Source of the DNA: Diphasiastrum complanatum
Lineage: Eukaryota > Streptophyta > Lycopodiopsida > Lycopodiales > Lycopodiaceae
Length of the DNA stretch: 64,000 nucleotides
Direction: 5' to 3'
Assembly: GCA_029204225.1 (NCBI GenBank)
Contig: CM055107.1
Coordinates: forward strand, 28,731,410 to 28,795,409
Position numbers and translations under genes: made by a program. This document shows, in pieces, positions 45,531 to 60,761 of this stretch. A model generated the notes under the pieces. The model saw only the letters and a list, made by a program, of their open reading frames with translations. It had not been told where the DNA came from and made no database searches. The number at the start of each line of letters is the position of its first letter. Positions within the stretch are counted from its first letter, which is position 1.

Positions 45531-46960
45531 CTTGGATACTCCTTGGGATACCTACTCACCACGAAGTGTATCACCTAAATTTAGAGAGCCCAAATTATAT
45601 GAAATCATTATGAAGGATGTGAGGATGAATCTATCATGATCGAGCTTGCATGGAGATGGGAGAAGATCAACGAGAGAGGAAAGCACCCAATCGCTACTAC
45701 GTGAATTACGCCCTCATGAGGGACATCATGAACTGCCAAGAGCCAGCAACCTATGAAGAGACAAAGGACCTCAATGAGTGGCAAGGGGCTATGGAGTATG
45801 AGATAGATTTAATCCATAAGTATGGTACGTGGGACCTAGTTGATCTTCCAGTTGGTAAGAAACCCATTAGTAACAAATGGATATATAGAACCAAATTTCA
45901 TGCTGATGAATCGGTTGTTTTATGTCCTTATGGCTTGGCTAAACCCATTCATAAGCAAATTGTATGTTGGAGTATCAATTGCAAAATCCATCAAATGGAC
46001 ATGAAGATGATCTCGAGGAAGAAGTCTATATTCTCCAACCACAATGGTTTGTTGTGAGGGCCAAGAAGACAAAGTATTCAAGCTACAAAAAGCATTGTAT
46101 GGTGTAAAACAAGCACCACCATGGTCATATAAAATGTTATTTTCTATCCAATGATTTCACAAGCAAAATATGCTTGATAAGTCTTAGAGAGATTTTACAT
46201 ATCTGATTGTAAGCCATTGACTTTTCCTAGTGAAGTTAGAAAGAAATTGTCGCATTTTGATGAGATTGGTCCTATTGATTGCACATTGTATCACCAACTT
46301 GTTGGTAGTCTTATCTATCTCACCACTACTAGACCAGACACTATTATGAGTCTTGTAAGCCAGTTTATGGTAGCACCTACCTTCGAGCATTGGAGAGTAG
46401 CTAAACGCATTCTAAGGTACATGAAAAGCATGCTTGCTCTTTTTCTAGACTATTTAAGATGATTTGATTTACCGAAGTTGAAGGGCTTTGTGGATGTTGA
46501 CTGGGGTGGTAGCATAGACGATAGAAGATCTACCACTGGTTATGCTTTCGATGTTGGAAATGGCTACTTTTCTAGGCCAAGAAAAAACGAAAGACAATGT
46601 ATCACTTTCCCCTACTGAAGCTTAACATAAAGCCTTATGCTCCACAACACAAGAAGTAGTTTGGCTACAAGAGCTACTCAAAGAAATTGGTGTAAGACAA
46701 GCCAAAGGTACAATTATTTCTTGTGATAGTCAAAGTGGAATCCAGTTAGCTAAAAATCCAATGTTTCATGTTACAACAAAGCATATAGAAGTAAAGTATC
46801 ATTTTATACATGAATTTTATAGATGAAAAGCTTTGTTCAAAAGACATAGATGTGGCTCATTGTACTACTACTACACAAGTTGTTGATGTATTTACGAAGT
46901 CGCTAAGCAGAGACAAGTTTGAAAATTTTAGGCTAAAGCTTGGCATTGAATTGATATCTT
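45531..46960 (+). pseudogene. Decayed copia RT/RNase H of a third lineage
   Basis: Plus-strand blocks: APNRYYVNYALMRDIMN, NEWQGAMEYEIDLIHKYGTW, YHQLVGSLIYLTTTRPD, VAKRILRYMKS, GFVDVDWGGSIDDRRSTTGY, IISCDSQSGIQLAKNP and TKHIEVKYHFIHE. Many stops and gaps interrupt it, including loss of the RT catalytic region. Wording differs from the other copia copies, indicating a separate, older lineage. Confidence 0.8.
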
Positions 46961-46975
46961 AAATGCTACATAAGT

Positions 46976-47373
46976 TGTTGGACACGCTTTACGTCTTACT
47001 TGTAACATCATTATGAAGTATACTTTATTTTTGAGTTGGAAGTGACTATGCTATCATTGGAGGCATGTTCCATGAGTAGTTTATTTGTTGTAGTTAGTAG
47101 ATTTTAATTATTGAGGGACAGAGTAGAAAAGACAATAATTAACGTATATCTGTATTACAGTTACTTGCCATTTCTTGGTGGCTATTTTTTCTCTCCTACT
47201 TTTAGATAGTGGGTAGCTCTTTCTCAAGCCCATAGTTGCTACTTAAGCAATGTCACCCAAGATTCAACCAACAATAGTATCCTAGAAGATAGAGTTAGTA
47301 GAGGAATCAAGCAATTGACAACTAAACGAATCAAGAGAGTTCTAGCAAATCTTTTTCAATATTCAATTTAACA
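46976..47373 (+). repeat. Possible 3' LTR of the third-lineage copia
   Basis: Starts TGTTGGACACG just after the pol terminus and could end at CAATTTAACA. No polypurine tract or second copy confirms this. Confidence 0.3.
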
Positions 47374-50800
<3,427 letters not shown>

Positions 50801-51281
50801 GTTTTCAGCTCCAACTCCGCATAAACAAGTTCTACAAATTAGAACGAGTCGAATTAACTAGTGGTTACAAAAAGGAAAAGATAATTCTAGAGGAACTAAA
50901 AATGATACGAATTCAATTTCAGAAAAACATAATTTCAGCATATATGCAAGCATTTCTTTTGATGGGTAAGAAAAAATAACTCAGCTCTAGTTTCAACCAT
51001 AAACAGAAACCAAGCTCAACCTATAGCTTATGGTAAGCAAGTTTTCAGTTCCAACCCCAGCATAAATGAGTTCTACAAATTAGAACGAGTGGAATGAACT
51101 ATTGGTTACAAAAAGGAAAAGATCATTCTAGAGGAACTAAAAATGATATGAATTCAATTTCACAAAAACATAATTTCAGCATATATGCATGCATTTCTTT
51201 TGATGCGTAAGAAAAAATAACTCAGCTCTAGTTTCAACCACAAACAGAAAATAAGCTCAACCTATAGCTTATGGTAAGCAA
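50801..51281. repeat. Tandem duplication, 240-bp unit
   Basis: Copies 50801-51040 and 51041-51281 both start GTTTTCAG and end TATAGCTTATGGTAAGCAA. They differ at roughly 15-20 positions, so the duplication is not recent. Confidence 0.85.
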
Positions 51282-51364
51282 AATTGACTACATTGGTATT
51301 TACAAGAAACCCTAATAACCATTATGACATTTTTCCAGATGTCACTGTCATCGATGAGGGCTTT

Positions 51365-51502
51365 CTAGGATCGTAAAAGTGTGGCAAGGAATGTAAGCAT
51401 GGCTGAGAGGCAAGTTACACAGGCAACAATCCCAATGGCCAGAGCGAGAGAGATTGCAGCAAAGAACATATCCAAGCCAAACTGAATCAGCTCTAGAAAC
51501 AT
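51365..51502 (-). CDS. Possible 45-residue hydrophobic membrane peptide
   Basis: A minus-strand ATG at 51502 opens a 45-codon frame ending in TAG at 51365. Residues 13-43 form a strongly hydrophobic stretch (FFAAISLALAIGIVACVTCL and onward) with an amphipathic start and a basic end (LLRS). That composition fits a small single-span or hairpin membrane protein. A TATAAAAT box 720 bases upstream (52225-52232) and possible leader splice sites suggest a transcript, but this is inference. I do not recognise it, and chance is possible for a frame this short. Confidence 0.3.
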   Translation of the reverse strand: MFLELIQFGLDMFFAAISLALAIGIVACVTCLSAMLTFLATLLRS

Positions 51503-52955
51503 TGTATAGGTTAAATCCTCGTATTGCAATGGCTGTTTTTGGCAAGGAATTAACCTCCGGCGTTCACTCTGTGCAATATATTAACCAGAACAGTGATCCA
51601 CGTTTTAGGTCTGCAAAATCGTAACCTTCTTGTACCTGTAGGTACAGCAGATACCCTGTAATCTGCTCTTCAGATCCATCTGGTGACTGTGATTAATTGC
51701 GCTTGTAGGTAGCTTTGATTGACATGCTTTGAACTGAGTTTCCTGTCTTGAAAAATCAGGGCAAAACCTTTAGTCAGAGTTATTATGGCAGTGCAATGTT
51801 GATTTCTGCTCTGCTTGTGCATTATAAGCATATAATTCGGCAGTTTGGTGCTCATCTAAGCATGCCATGCAGGAAATCTTAATCATTACCCTACGTCGTT
51901 GCAACTTCCTAAAGAAAAACAAAAGCTAAATTATCTGGAAATTTGTGCTTGAAAACGCGCATTTAAGGCCTGATATTAGAACTTTATGATCTCAAAAGAA
52001 GGCAAGAACTAACTGGGCAGATGGAAAATGCATAATTTATCTTCCCTCCGACTCAAAACATACAATTCTCGAGGGAAAAGCCCTCACTGCATGATTATCA
52101 ATCGAGTATTGGAAATAGAAACTCACAGGGAAGGGAGGGAGTTTGTTCTCAAACCTGGTTAATCCTGAAACCTTTTGTATTTGTATGAACCGAGGATGAA
52201 GGCATAGCCACAGGCGAGATGCATATTTTATAGTGTCAAAACAATACACGCAAAACAATGCAAAGGGCAAAAGATAAGGCCTTCCAAAGGATATCATATT
52301 AAATTTGATTCTTTTTCTTTTTGAATAAATTGGATAAACCTTCTTTTCTTTTCTTTTTCGTCGTTCTCGTTCATTTAATGAAACCTACCTGATCGGGTTG
52401 GCTCGATTAGTTAGCTTGACATCGAAAGTTTCTTTCGTCCCCAGTTCAAGCTTTCCCTTCTTGCATTTGAATGAAACTTTCTCATGCAAGGTCCAAAACT
52501 TAGAAACTTGAGATGGTTCTAGAGGCTTGTGTATTTATTAGGCCAAGGGAACTCAAGACAACCGCCCTTGGAAACTGGGAGAAACCATTTTGTTGGAATC
52601 CATTTTAGATGAGGGGCTTGTAGAACAATCAAGTATAAAACCCTTAGTTGCAGAATGGCATATCTTTATCTTAGAAAACAAGAATGATGTGGTATTGTAC
52701 CACAAAGGCCCTGCCATATCATAATAACAATAATCTTAAAATTTTATGATTTGTTTAAAGTGTTTTTATACTGTTTTGATACATTAATTTTGGAGTTATT
52801 TTGTAGTTTCTAAATTTGGATTTTATGTTTGCATTCCTTGTATAATGGCGTATCACATAATTGTTGTAAAGCTTGCATCAATATCATTGGTCTTACAATT
52901 CCACTCATATATGCAGACTTGTATTGCATTTTGCATCTCAGTAGCAACTGATTAG
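51503..52955 (-). other. Possible leader/promoter of the small peptide; otherwise featureless
   Basis: Less AT-rich around 51350-52300 and free of transposon motifs. The minus strand has TATAAAAT at 52225-52232. From 52300 to 52955 nothing is recognised. Confidence 0.3.
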
Positions 52956-53250
52956 CCACTTCCAGAACCAGATCCAGCTGAAAGACCAAGACATCTCCGC
53001 TATGCAACAAACCACGACAAATCTTACTATGGAGCACGACCACGCCTTGGCAACCACAATAGTAGCACGTTTCGCTATGAAGGATCATCAGCTGGCACAG
53101 GTCAACTTCGAAGATTTCACACCTCCAACTATTCCCGAGGGAACTCGGATTCCAGTGGTGGCAAAGTTAAAGGCCACGATGGACAACACAACAAAGTACA
53201 ACAATCCTATACTACTTCCATCGAGGCCCTCAACCAACACATTGCCACCC
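52956..53250 (+). pseudogene. Unknown exon-like coding segment cut by a copia fragment
   Basis: Without an ATG, the plus strand is open for about 100 codons after a TAG that could be a splice acceptor. It is rich in Arg, Tyr, Gly and Ser (RPRHLRYATNHDKSYYGARP, NYSRGNSDSSGG, TTSIEALNQHIATL). The last few residues before the stop are antisense copia sequence, so a copia fragment truncated it. The biased composition looks like a low-complexity RNA-binding tail. I cannot name the protein. Confidence 0.3.
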
Positions 53251-53770
53251 TCCAATCTGAGTCAGAGTAGCCTCGTAGGATGAGTGGGTCGATAGCATTT
53301 CCATCATAGCATAAAATTTGATCAAGACTTCCTTGAATGTACTTCATCACTCTCTTTAATGGTTTCCAACGCAAGATCCTAGGATTAGACATGTATTGAC
53401 TTAATGTGCTAACAGTGTATGCTAGATCTAGTCTGGTGCACAACATGACATACATAAGATCCTATAAGTGAATGATAAGGGTACTTGGCTAAGTCGAGTA
53501 CTTCACTTTTGATTTCAGCACAAGAATATTGGGTTAAATCATACTTGGATCCATTGGTGTATCAATCGGTTTGCAATCAGACATAAGAAATTTTTTTAGA
53601 AAGTTTTCTAGATATTTTTGCTGGCTAAGATAGATTTTCTCTTGAAATCTATTTTTAGTAATGTGAATTCCTAGCAAAGAATGAACATCGCCCAAACCAA
53701 TCATGTTTGACAAATCACTCTTAGTAGTGTGCAGCGCTAGACAAGATAAACGCATCAAGAGCTACGTGAA
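53251..53770 (-). pseudogene. Copia RT C-terminal/RNase H fragment
   Basis: Minus strand: GDVHSLLGIHITKNRFQEKI, LSQQKYLENFLKKFLMSDCK and IDTPMDPS, then LDLAYTVSTLSQYMSNP and LRGYSDSDW, where it stops at the unknown exon-like segment. RT catalytic motifs are absent. Confidence 0.78.
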
Positions 53771-53790
53771 CTAAATGGACACGTATATGC

Positions 53791-54274
53791 TTGACAAATG
53801 ATCAACAATTTGGAAAACAACAGAAAAATTTTGGTGATAAGAAGATCTACAACAGATGCAAAAGATCAAGTCACATAGAAGACAAGTGTTGGTTAAATCC
53901 AAAAATTGATTGTATTCATTGTCATAAACGGGATCATGCAGTAGTAGACTGTTATCAGAATCCCAGAAATAAAAAGGAGCAGAATCGAAACGAACCTTCA
54001 GATTTAAACTATGTCGAAGACAAAGCAGAATGCTTCAGAGTAGCAGAAGATGGGACAAGAAACTCAGCAGCATATGTTAGTGCTGATCTATGTTGTTCAA
54101 CAAATTCAATTCAAGAAGTAGTACTTGATTCGGGAGCCACATCACATTTTGTTTTCTCGAAACAAATTTTATCTGAGTACAAGAAGACGAATTATTTGAG
54201 ATTCATTATACTTGGAGATGATTCTAAGCATGTGGTTGATGGAACTGGTATATTATGGCTAGACACGAATCAGG
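53791..54274 (+). pseudogene. Copia gag C-terminus and protease start
   Basis: Contains a damaged knuckle (YNRCKRSSHIEDKC) followed by a complete one (CIHCHKRDHAVVDC). The protease motif VVLDSGATSHFVFS and LGDDSKHVVDGTGI come next. The frame is interrupted at 54274 by the LTR of the minus-strand copia, which supplies the last residues before the stop. Confidence 0.8.
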
Positions 54275-55346
54275 TGTTGGGAGAGAGGGAGGAAGAATAA
54301 ATGACGAACGAGAAACGAACTCGAACAATAAACGAACGAGAAGCAAACTCGAACAGAAAATGTTCGTGCGCAGCGGAATGAATTATTTGACTCTCTCTGT
54401 AAGCATGACTACGCCTATCAGAATGAACAAAACTTTAGTGATAGAAATCACAGTCATTCTAGATTACGTAGCCAAACATTTAAATGGATGAAGCGCTAGA
54501 TGAATAATTTGTCGCGAATTGCAAGACAAATTATCTGTCGCGAATGATTCGCGAAGAGCTAGACTGTGCTCGACCGATAATTAGTCGCGAATTATTTGCA
54601 CAAGACTAAAAGTTAATCATCTTTTACCAGAAAGAGCACCAAGAAAGATCAAACAGAATGAAGAATAAGCATAGCAATATTGACAAATCTAAAATGCAAA
54701 ACAAATGAACTGTGTCAGATTAAGTATATCAAGTATACAAGTCAATTATGCGGTAGAGCACAAGACTGTAGTGGACGAAACCGCATGCCCTACAAAGCTT
54801 ATTTCTGTTTGTAATGAGGAATGAAACCTCCTTCTCTTAGTCTCTTCTTAACTCACTTGATCATCTGATCATCATCGTCCTTGAATACGCAGATGGTATC
54901 CAATATATATACATATTATTATAGGTGTGCAGATGCGAAAGTACAAAGTGGATGTGTTGTCTGTAGGAGATCGTGGGTGGTTGCAATCGTTGTCCAATCT
55001 GTTAGCACAACTGCATGGGGTGAGAGTGAAAAGGTTGCGACGTCAGCCAGTACTGAAGTGAACGTTGATGATGACGCAAAAGTGCGTCACTCTTACGAAT
55101 GGCCTTAGGATAACAGGGTGCCTTATCTGTTAGGGCACCTTTGGCATTCGGTAAGGTAGTGTCTCCTTTTCGCCTGTCACCATGACCTATGTAAGAACAT
55201 AGTGTCGCGATTCATTCGCCTTTTCTTCGTCTATGCGAATTTGCGTGTAAAAATGCAGACTGCGTGACAACGTTAGAAAAATATGCAACATGAATGGAGG
55301 CAGATTAAAATTGGGATTTAGGAGAGTAGAAGGAGTAAATCCAACA
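54275..55346 (-). repeat. 3' LTR (1072 bp) of the large minus-strand copia
   Basis: The left edge TGTTGGGAGAG sits inside the older gag-protease frame. The right edge GTAAATCCAACA is followed by a C-run that is the polypurine tract (CCCCCCCTTAATCTGG, 55347-55362). It contains several TCGCGAAT motifs at 54510-54600. Its 5' LTR partner is not in the window. Confidence 0.75.
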
Positions 55347-57633
55347 CCCCCCCTTAATCTGGATCCGTGAGTGCCTTGATCTTCAGACTTAGCAATGCAC
55401 AAAATCTGTTGTGTGCATTAACACAGAGTGCTTTCATAAAAATGTCTGCAACCATGTCCTGCGTTCTGCAGTACGTTAAGCTCACCTCTCTATCGAGAAC
55501 CTTGCCCCTGATGTAGTGATATCTTATCTCAATGTGCTTACTCCTAGAATGAAATCTAGGATTGGCTGATAAGGCAATAGCACTTTGGTTATCACAAAAC
55601 AAAATTGTAGGGCTGTACTGATACAAATCGATGTCTGACAGCAAATTTCTCAACCAAAATGCTTCCTTAATAGATTGAGAAGCAACAATATATTCTGCTT
55701 CAGTAGAAGAAAGTGCGATAGAGGTTTGCTTATGATTGTTTCACGAAATAGGACCGCCATTAAAGAAGAATGTAAATTCAGATGTGGACTTACGATGGTC
55801 TGCATCTCCTCCCCAGCTTGCATCAGAATATCCACTGAGCTGATGAAGATTGTCGTTGCTGACATCTCCATAGCAGATGCACTGGTCCATGGTAGCTTGA
55901 ATATATCTCATGACTCAAATAAAAGCTTTCCAATGGGTAATTCCAGGATTAGCCATGTATTGGCTGAGTGAGCTGACAGCAAAAGAGATATTTGGCCTTG
56001 TACAGACCATTGCGTACATGAGAGATCCGAGTATCGATCGATACGAGTATTCTCTCATCTGCTCCTCTTCCTGCTTTGTCTGGGGAGATTGGTCCTTTGA
56101 CAAATGCAGGCCTGGATCCATTGGTGAGTGAGCTAATTTACAATTCATCAAATTGTATCTATTAAGAACATTATGAAGATACCTTTGTTGAGTGATGTAA
56201 ATCAATCAATTTGCTCTGTCTCTGTGGATTTGAATTCCAAGACAGAAGTGAGCTTCGCCCAGATCAGTCATGTCGAATTCTGAGAACAGCATTTGTTTTG
56301 AATCCTTGACCATATTGGCATTGTTGCTGAAGAGCAACGTATCATCAAAATACAAGGTGATGATAATGAAGGATTGTTGTACTGACTTTGAATATATGTT
56401 GCAATCAACAATGCTTGGTTTAAATCCTTATTCAATGAGAAATGTGTTGATCCTCTGAAACCAGGCTCTGGCAGACTGTTTCAAGCCGTATAGTGCTTTA
56501 TGGAGTTTACAGACATGATTCTTCATGCCTTCCAGAACGTATCCTTCAGGCTAGATCATGTAGATATCTTCTTGTATAAATCCATTCAGATAGGCTGTTT
56601 GTACATCGAGTTGATGTACTTCGAGGTCGGCAGATGTAGCATAAGACGGGAGCATTCGGATTGACGAATGTTTGACAACTGGATTAAAAGTCTCACTGTA
56701 GTCGACGTTCAGGATCTGGGGAATCCTCGTTCTACTAGTCTAGCCTTCCTTCGATCAATCACTCTGTTGGCATTATATTTGATCTTAAAGATCCATTTGC
56801 AATCAGATATATTGCAACCAATAGGAGCTTCGACTAATGACCATGTCTGATTCTTGATCAGAGAGGAATACTCTCTGTCCATAGCTTCTCTCCAAAGATC
56901 AGAGTCTGGTTGGATAAGTGCCTCTTCGACTGTCGTCGGTTCCTGCATTAAAAGACAAGCAAACTCAGGAGTATACCTTGTGGGCTGTGTGCGCACTCGG
57001 CTTGATCTTCTGGGAGGATACGACTAATGAACCGCTCCTGGGATATGTTACTGGGTAGCAACAACATCTTTTTCTGATTCGTTGTCTCGAAGTGGGTTGA
57101 CGATAGACATTCCTGAGCTAGAAGCTCGAATTGTCGTGTCAATGGCAGGTGATGAAGATTCTTCTTGAGCTATATCCTTGCCTTTGAGGTCGACGAACTG
57201 ATCCTCGATAAAGATTGTATTTCGGCTATACAAGATTTGCTAGGTATCAGGATCGTACAGCTCGTAGGTGTTATCAGAGGAAGTATATCCAATGAGGATG
57301 GTCTTTAGACCTTGGAAGTCCAATTTCTTCCTTGTGTCCTTTGGGATCTGCGCATAGGCAATGCACCCAAACACTCTTAGGTTCTTCAAAGAAGGCTTGG
57401 AGCCTGTCCACACCTCATGGGGTGTCTTGTCTGAGAGAGCTTTGGTCAAACAGCTGTTCTGGATGTAAGCTGCAGTGGAGATAGCTTCAGCCCAGAACCT
57501 CTTGGGCAACGATGCATGTGCTAGCATACACTTAGCAGATTCGACCAGAGTTCGGTTCCTCCTCTCAGCTAAGCCATTAGACTGAGGACTGTAAGGAGTG
57601 ATGAATTGCTACTCAATGTCTTGGCTTTGACAG
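55347..57633 (-). pseudogene. Copia integrase C-terminus, RT and RNase H
   Basis: Minus-strand order from 57633: integrase FITPYSPQSNGLAERRNRTL (third acidic Glu present), KRFWAEAISTAAYIQN and NLRVFGCIAYAQIP; linker; RT DLWREAMDREYSSL, CKWIFKIKYNANRV and catalytic YFDD (56320-56340; usually YVDD) in LYFDDTLLFSNNAN; LGSLMYAMVCTRPNISF; RNase H GYSDASWGGDAD, LSSTEAEYIVAS, FCDNQSAIALS and HIEIRYHYIRGKVLD; terminus LKIKALTDPD. Several stops and frame changes. It continues at 63168 beyond the nested insertion. Confidence 0.85.
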
Positions 57634-58019
57634 TGTTGATTTCACACGTGTGGATTGTCCACAACATGTACTTGTGATCTCCTAAGGTGTGTAGATGCAC
57701 CAAGATCAAGACTAGATTGAGATTCAAGATCTATCTTTGATTTTATGGCAAAAACACACTACTACATGCATTCAATCACTTCCAACTCTCACTCACACAT
57801 GTGGGAAGTAATAAAAAATTATTCTAAGTAAAAACAAGCTGCTCTCCTCAGGTAGAGAGAGAAAAACCATCATGAGCTCTCGGGTAGAGAGAGAAAGCTA
57901 GAAATCCAATGACACTCAAAATCCACACAATTACCAAATCAATTAGATCCAAAATGAGGAGTACAATGATACTAGTAGATCCACGAGCTACCACTATGCT
58001 TAACTATGATTGGACCACA
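57634..58019 (-). repeat. 3' LTR of the nested copia
   Basis: 386 bp. CACACGTGTG lies 9 bases inside the plus-strand left edge, and CACACATGTGGGAAG near 57794. RNase H coding sequence runs into its inner edge without a normal polypurine tract. Confidence 0.88.
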
Positions 58020-58022
58020 CTT

Positions 58023-60761
58023 TAGCTCCATTAATAACCTCTTGATCCAAAGCACCTCTTTGGTAGTTTTAGTGAGTGCTTTGTACTCGGCCTCACATGA
58101 AGAGAGAGATATAGTATCTTGCTTTTTGGGAAGCCAAGATATTAGATTGCCTCCAAGAAAGATAGTGTATGCACTAATAGACTTTCGATCCATCTTGTCA
58201 CTTGCAAAGTTCGAATCCGAGTAGCCAACAATGGATAGATCTTCACTTTTATAAAGTAGACCATAATCACAAGATGAAGATACATATCTTAGAATCCTCT
58301 TGGCCATCTTCCAATGATGGATCATAGGATCTTGCATAAATTGACTCAATTTGTGCACACAAAAACTTAGATTGGGCCTAGTAATGGTAAGCCAAATCAA
58401 GGAGCCTACAAGACTCCTAAAAAGTGTGATGTCCTCAAAGGATCTTTCATCACCTTTATTCGGATCTTTTACAATTTGCCCATTGGAGTATCTATGCTCT
58501 TAGAATTTTCCATATGGAATTTTTTCAACATAGAGTGAGCATATCTAGATTGGCATATAAAGACATGATTTTCATAAAAATCAATTTCTAGGCCTAGGAT
58601 GTAATGTATCTCTCCTAGATCTTGCATTTTAAACTCACATCCAAGTGCTAGCTTAGTTTCATCAACTAGCTTGATACAACTTCCACAAAGAATAATGTCA
58701 TCAACATAAATTAGAAGAATGACAATATTGCTATCAACAAACTTTAGATACATGGAAGGATCATAGTCACTAAGAGTAGATCCTAGTGAGATAAGAAAAG
58801 AATTAAGTATTGAATACCATGATCTTGGTGTTTGCTTGAGTCCATAAAAACTTTTGAAGAGCAAACACACTTTGGACTCATCCTTGATGAATCCTTGAGA
58901 TTGTTCCATATAGATCTCCTCCTCAAGATAACCATTTAGAAAAGCATTGGATACATCTAATTGGAGAATCTTCCACTTAAAGAAACAAGCAAGAGAAATA
59001 AGAATTCTTATTGTCACCATCTTTGCAATGCGTCCAAAGGTCTCCTCATAATCAAGGCCATGGATTTGAGCAAATCCTTTGGCACATAATCTTGCTTTAT
59101 ACTTGTTGATGGTGCCATCATGATTGAACTTGATCCGAAATACCCACTTGCAACCAATCGCATGCTTGTTGGATGGAGGATCCACAAGCTCCCAAGTATT
59201 GTTGGTGATCAATGCATCATACTCTTGCTTCCTTGGTATTGAGTGCCTCTTGTACATTCTTTGGCTTTTCATGAGAGACATAAAAAACATAATTAGTGGA
59301 ATCAAGATCCACTTGTTTGCCTTTGTCAACATATGAGAGCCTCTTAGGCTCGGATCTATCTCTCATGGATCTTCTTGGTGAGAAAATCCGAGGAGAATCT
59401 TTTTCAAATCTCGACCCCATCACATCATGATTGTCTTCAAAATCAATAATTGGTGATGCATCCATAGACTTCTTGATCTCGGCCTCTTCAAAAGATGAGT
59501 GTTGATCTTCATGAAAGACAACATCTCTACTTTCAATAACCTAAGAAGTAGAGAGTATAAAGACTCTATAGGCCTTCTTGGTGGATGAGTATCCAACCAT
59601 GATCCCTTTGCATGCACTAGGATCTTCCTTCTTCCTTGTTTCCAAGGGAATATGGGCAAAGCATATGCATCCAAAAACTCTAAGGTGATCAACCTTAGGC
59701 TTCTTCAAATATAAGATTTCATATGTTGACTTTCCTCCAAGAGCTATATGTGAGAGCCTATTGCAAAGATAATTTGCACATTCAATGGCTTCTCCCCAAA
59801 AATCTTTGGGCAAAGATGCCTCAATTCTCATAGATTTTGCACATTCACATAAAGATCTATTCTTTCTCTTGGCCACTCCATTTTGAGATGGAGAGTAGGC
59901 ACAAGAGAACTCTCTTTTGATGCCTTCAAGCTCACAAAAATCATGAAATTTATTGGAGATATATTCACCACCTCCATCACTTCTAAGAGATTTAATCTTG
60001 AATGAGAATTGCTTCTCTACATAAGCTTTGAAAATAAGGAAATGATCAAACACCATAGATTTAGAAGCAAGAAGATATATCCAGGTAAATCTTGTGAAAT
60101 CATCAATGAAAGTAACAAAACAAGTGGCTCCTCCCTTGCTTGTAGTTGATGAAAAATGCACATCTGAGTGGATTAACTCCAAAGGATGCTTGCTTCTGAT
60201 AGAAGATCTTGTAAATGGCTTTCTATGAGATTTAGCAATAGCACAAGCCTCACAAGGCTTGATCTTCTTGGAGATTGACTTTGGCAAGCCAATAGCTTTG
60301 GCTTCTTTGATCATAGAGAGCATGGATTTGTAGTTGGGATGTCCCAACCTCCTATGCCATAATTCCTCCATAGAGAGCTTGTTCACAAGAGCAACATTAC
60401 AAGCATTCACATACTCATTTGGATCTAGTTTATAGATGCCTCCAAATCTAGATCCTAATGCAAGTATCTCATCATTCTTTTTTATAGTGCAAGTATCAAC
60501 ATTAAATTTTACATCAAGGCCATTATCAAGCAATTGGCCAATACTAATAAGATTCTTAGTAAGCTTAGGTACATAAAGAACTTTAGAGAGAGAAAGAACT
60601 TTAGAGGATGCAAGCTTCAAGGGAATGTTCCCTATGCCTTCAATAGGACATTCAAAATCATTTGCAGTGTATATTGATTTCTTGACTCCATCAAAAGGTG
60701 CAATAGAAGAGAAAGAGTCCTTGGAGCTACACATATGTGAAGAGGCTCCACTATCAATATA
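58023..60761 (-). pseudogene. Copia pol (protease, integrase, RT, truncated RNase H)
   Basis: Minus strand from 60761: protease YIDSGASSHMCSS just after the gag stop; pre-integrase LWHRRLGHPNYKSML with CEACA; integrase LIHSDVHFSS and LRSDGGGEYIS. The third acidic site reads NGVAKRKNR, so Glu is Lys. A TAG at 59541 interrupts the integrase-RT linker, and the frame changes near 59217-59332. RT: ETFGRIAKMVTIRIL, QLDVSNAFLNGYLEEEIYM, LIYVDDIILCGSC. RNase H: GYSDSNFASDKMDRKS and LSSCEAEYKALTK, stopping at KCGPIIV inside the LTR. The DNQ-AI and KHIEI blocks are missing. The protein cannot be fully active. Confidence 0.88.
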
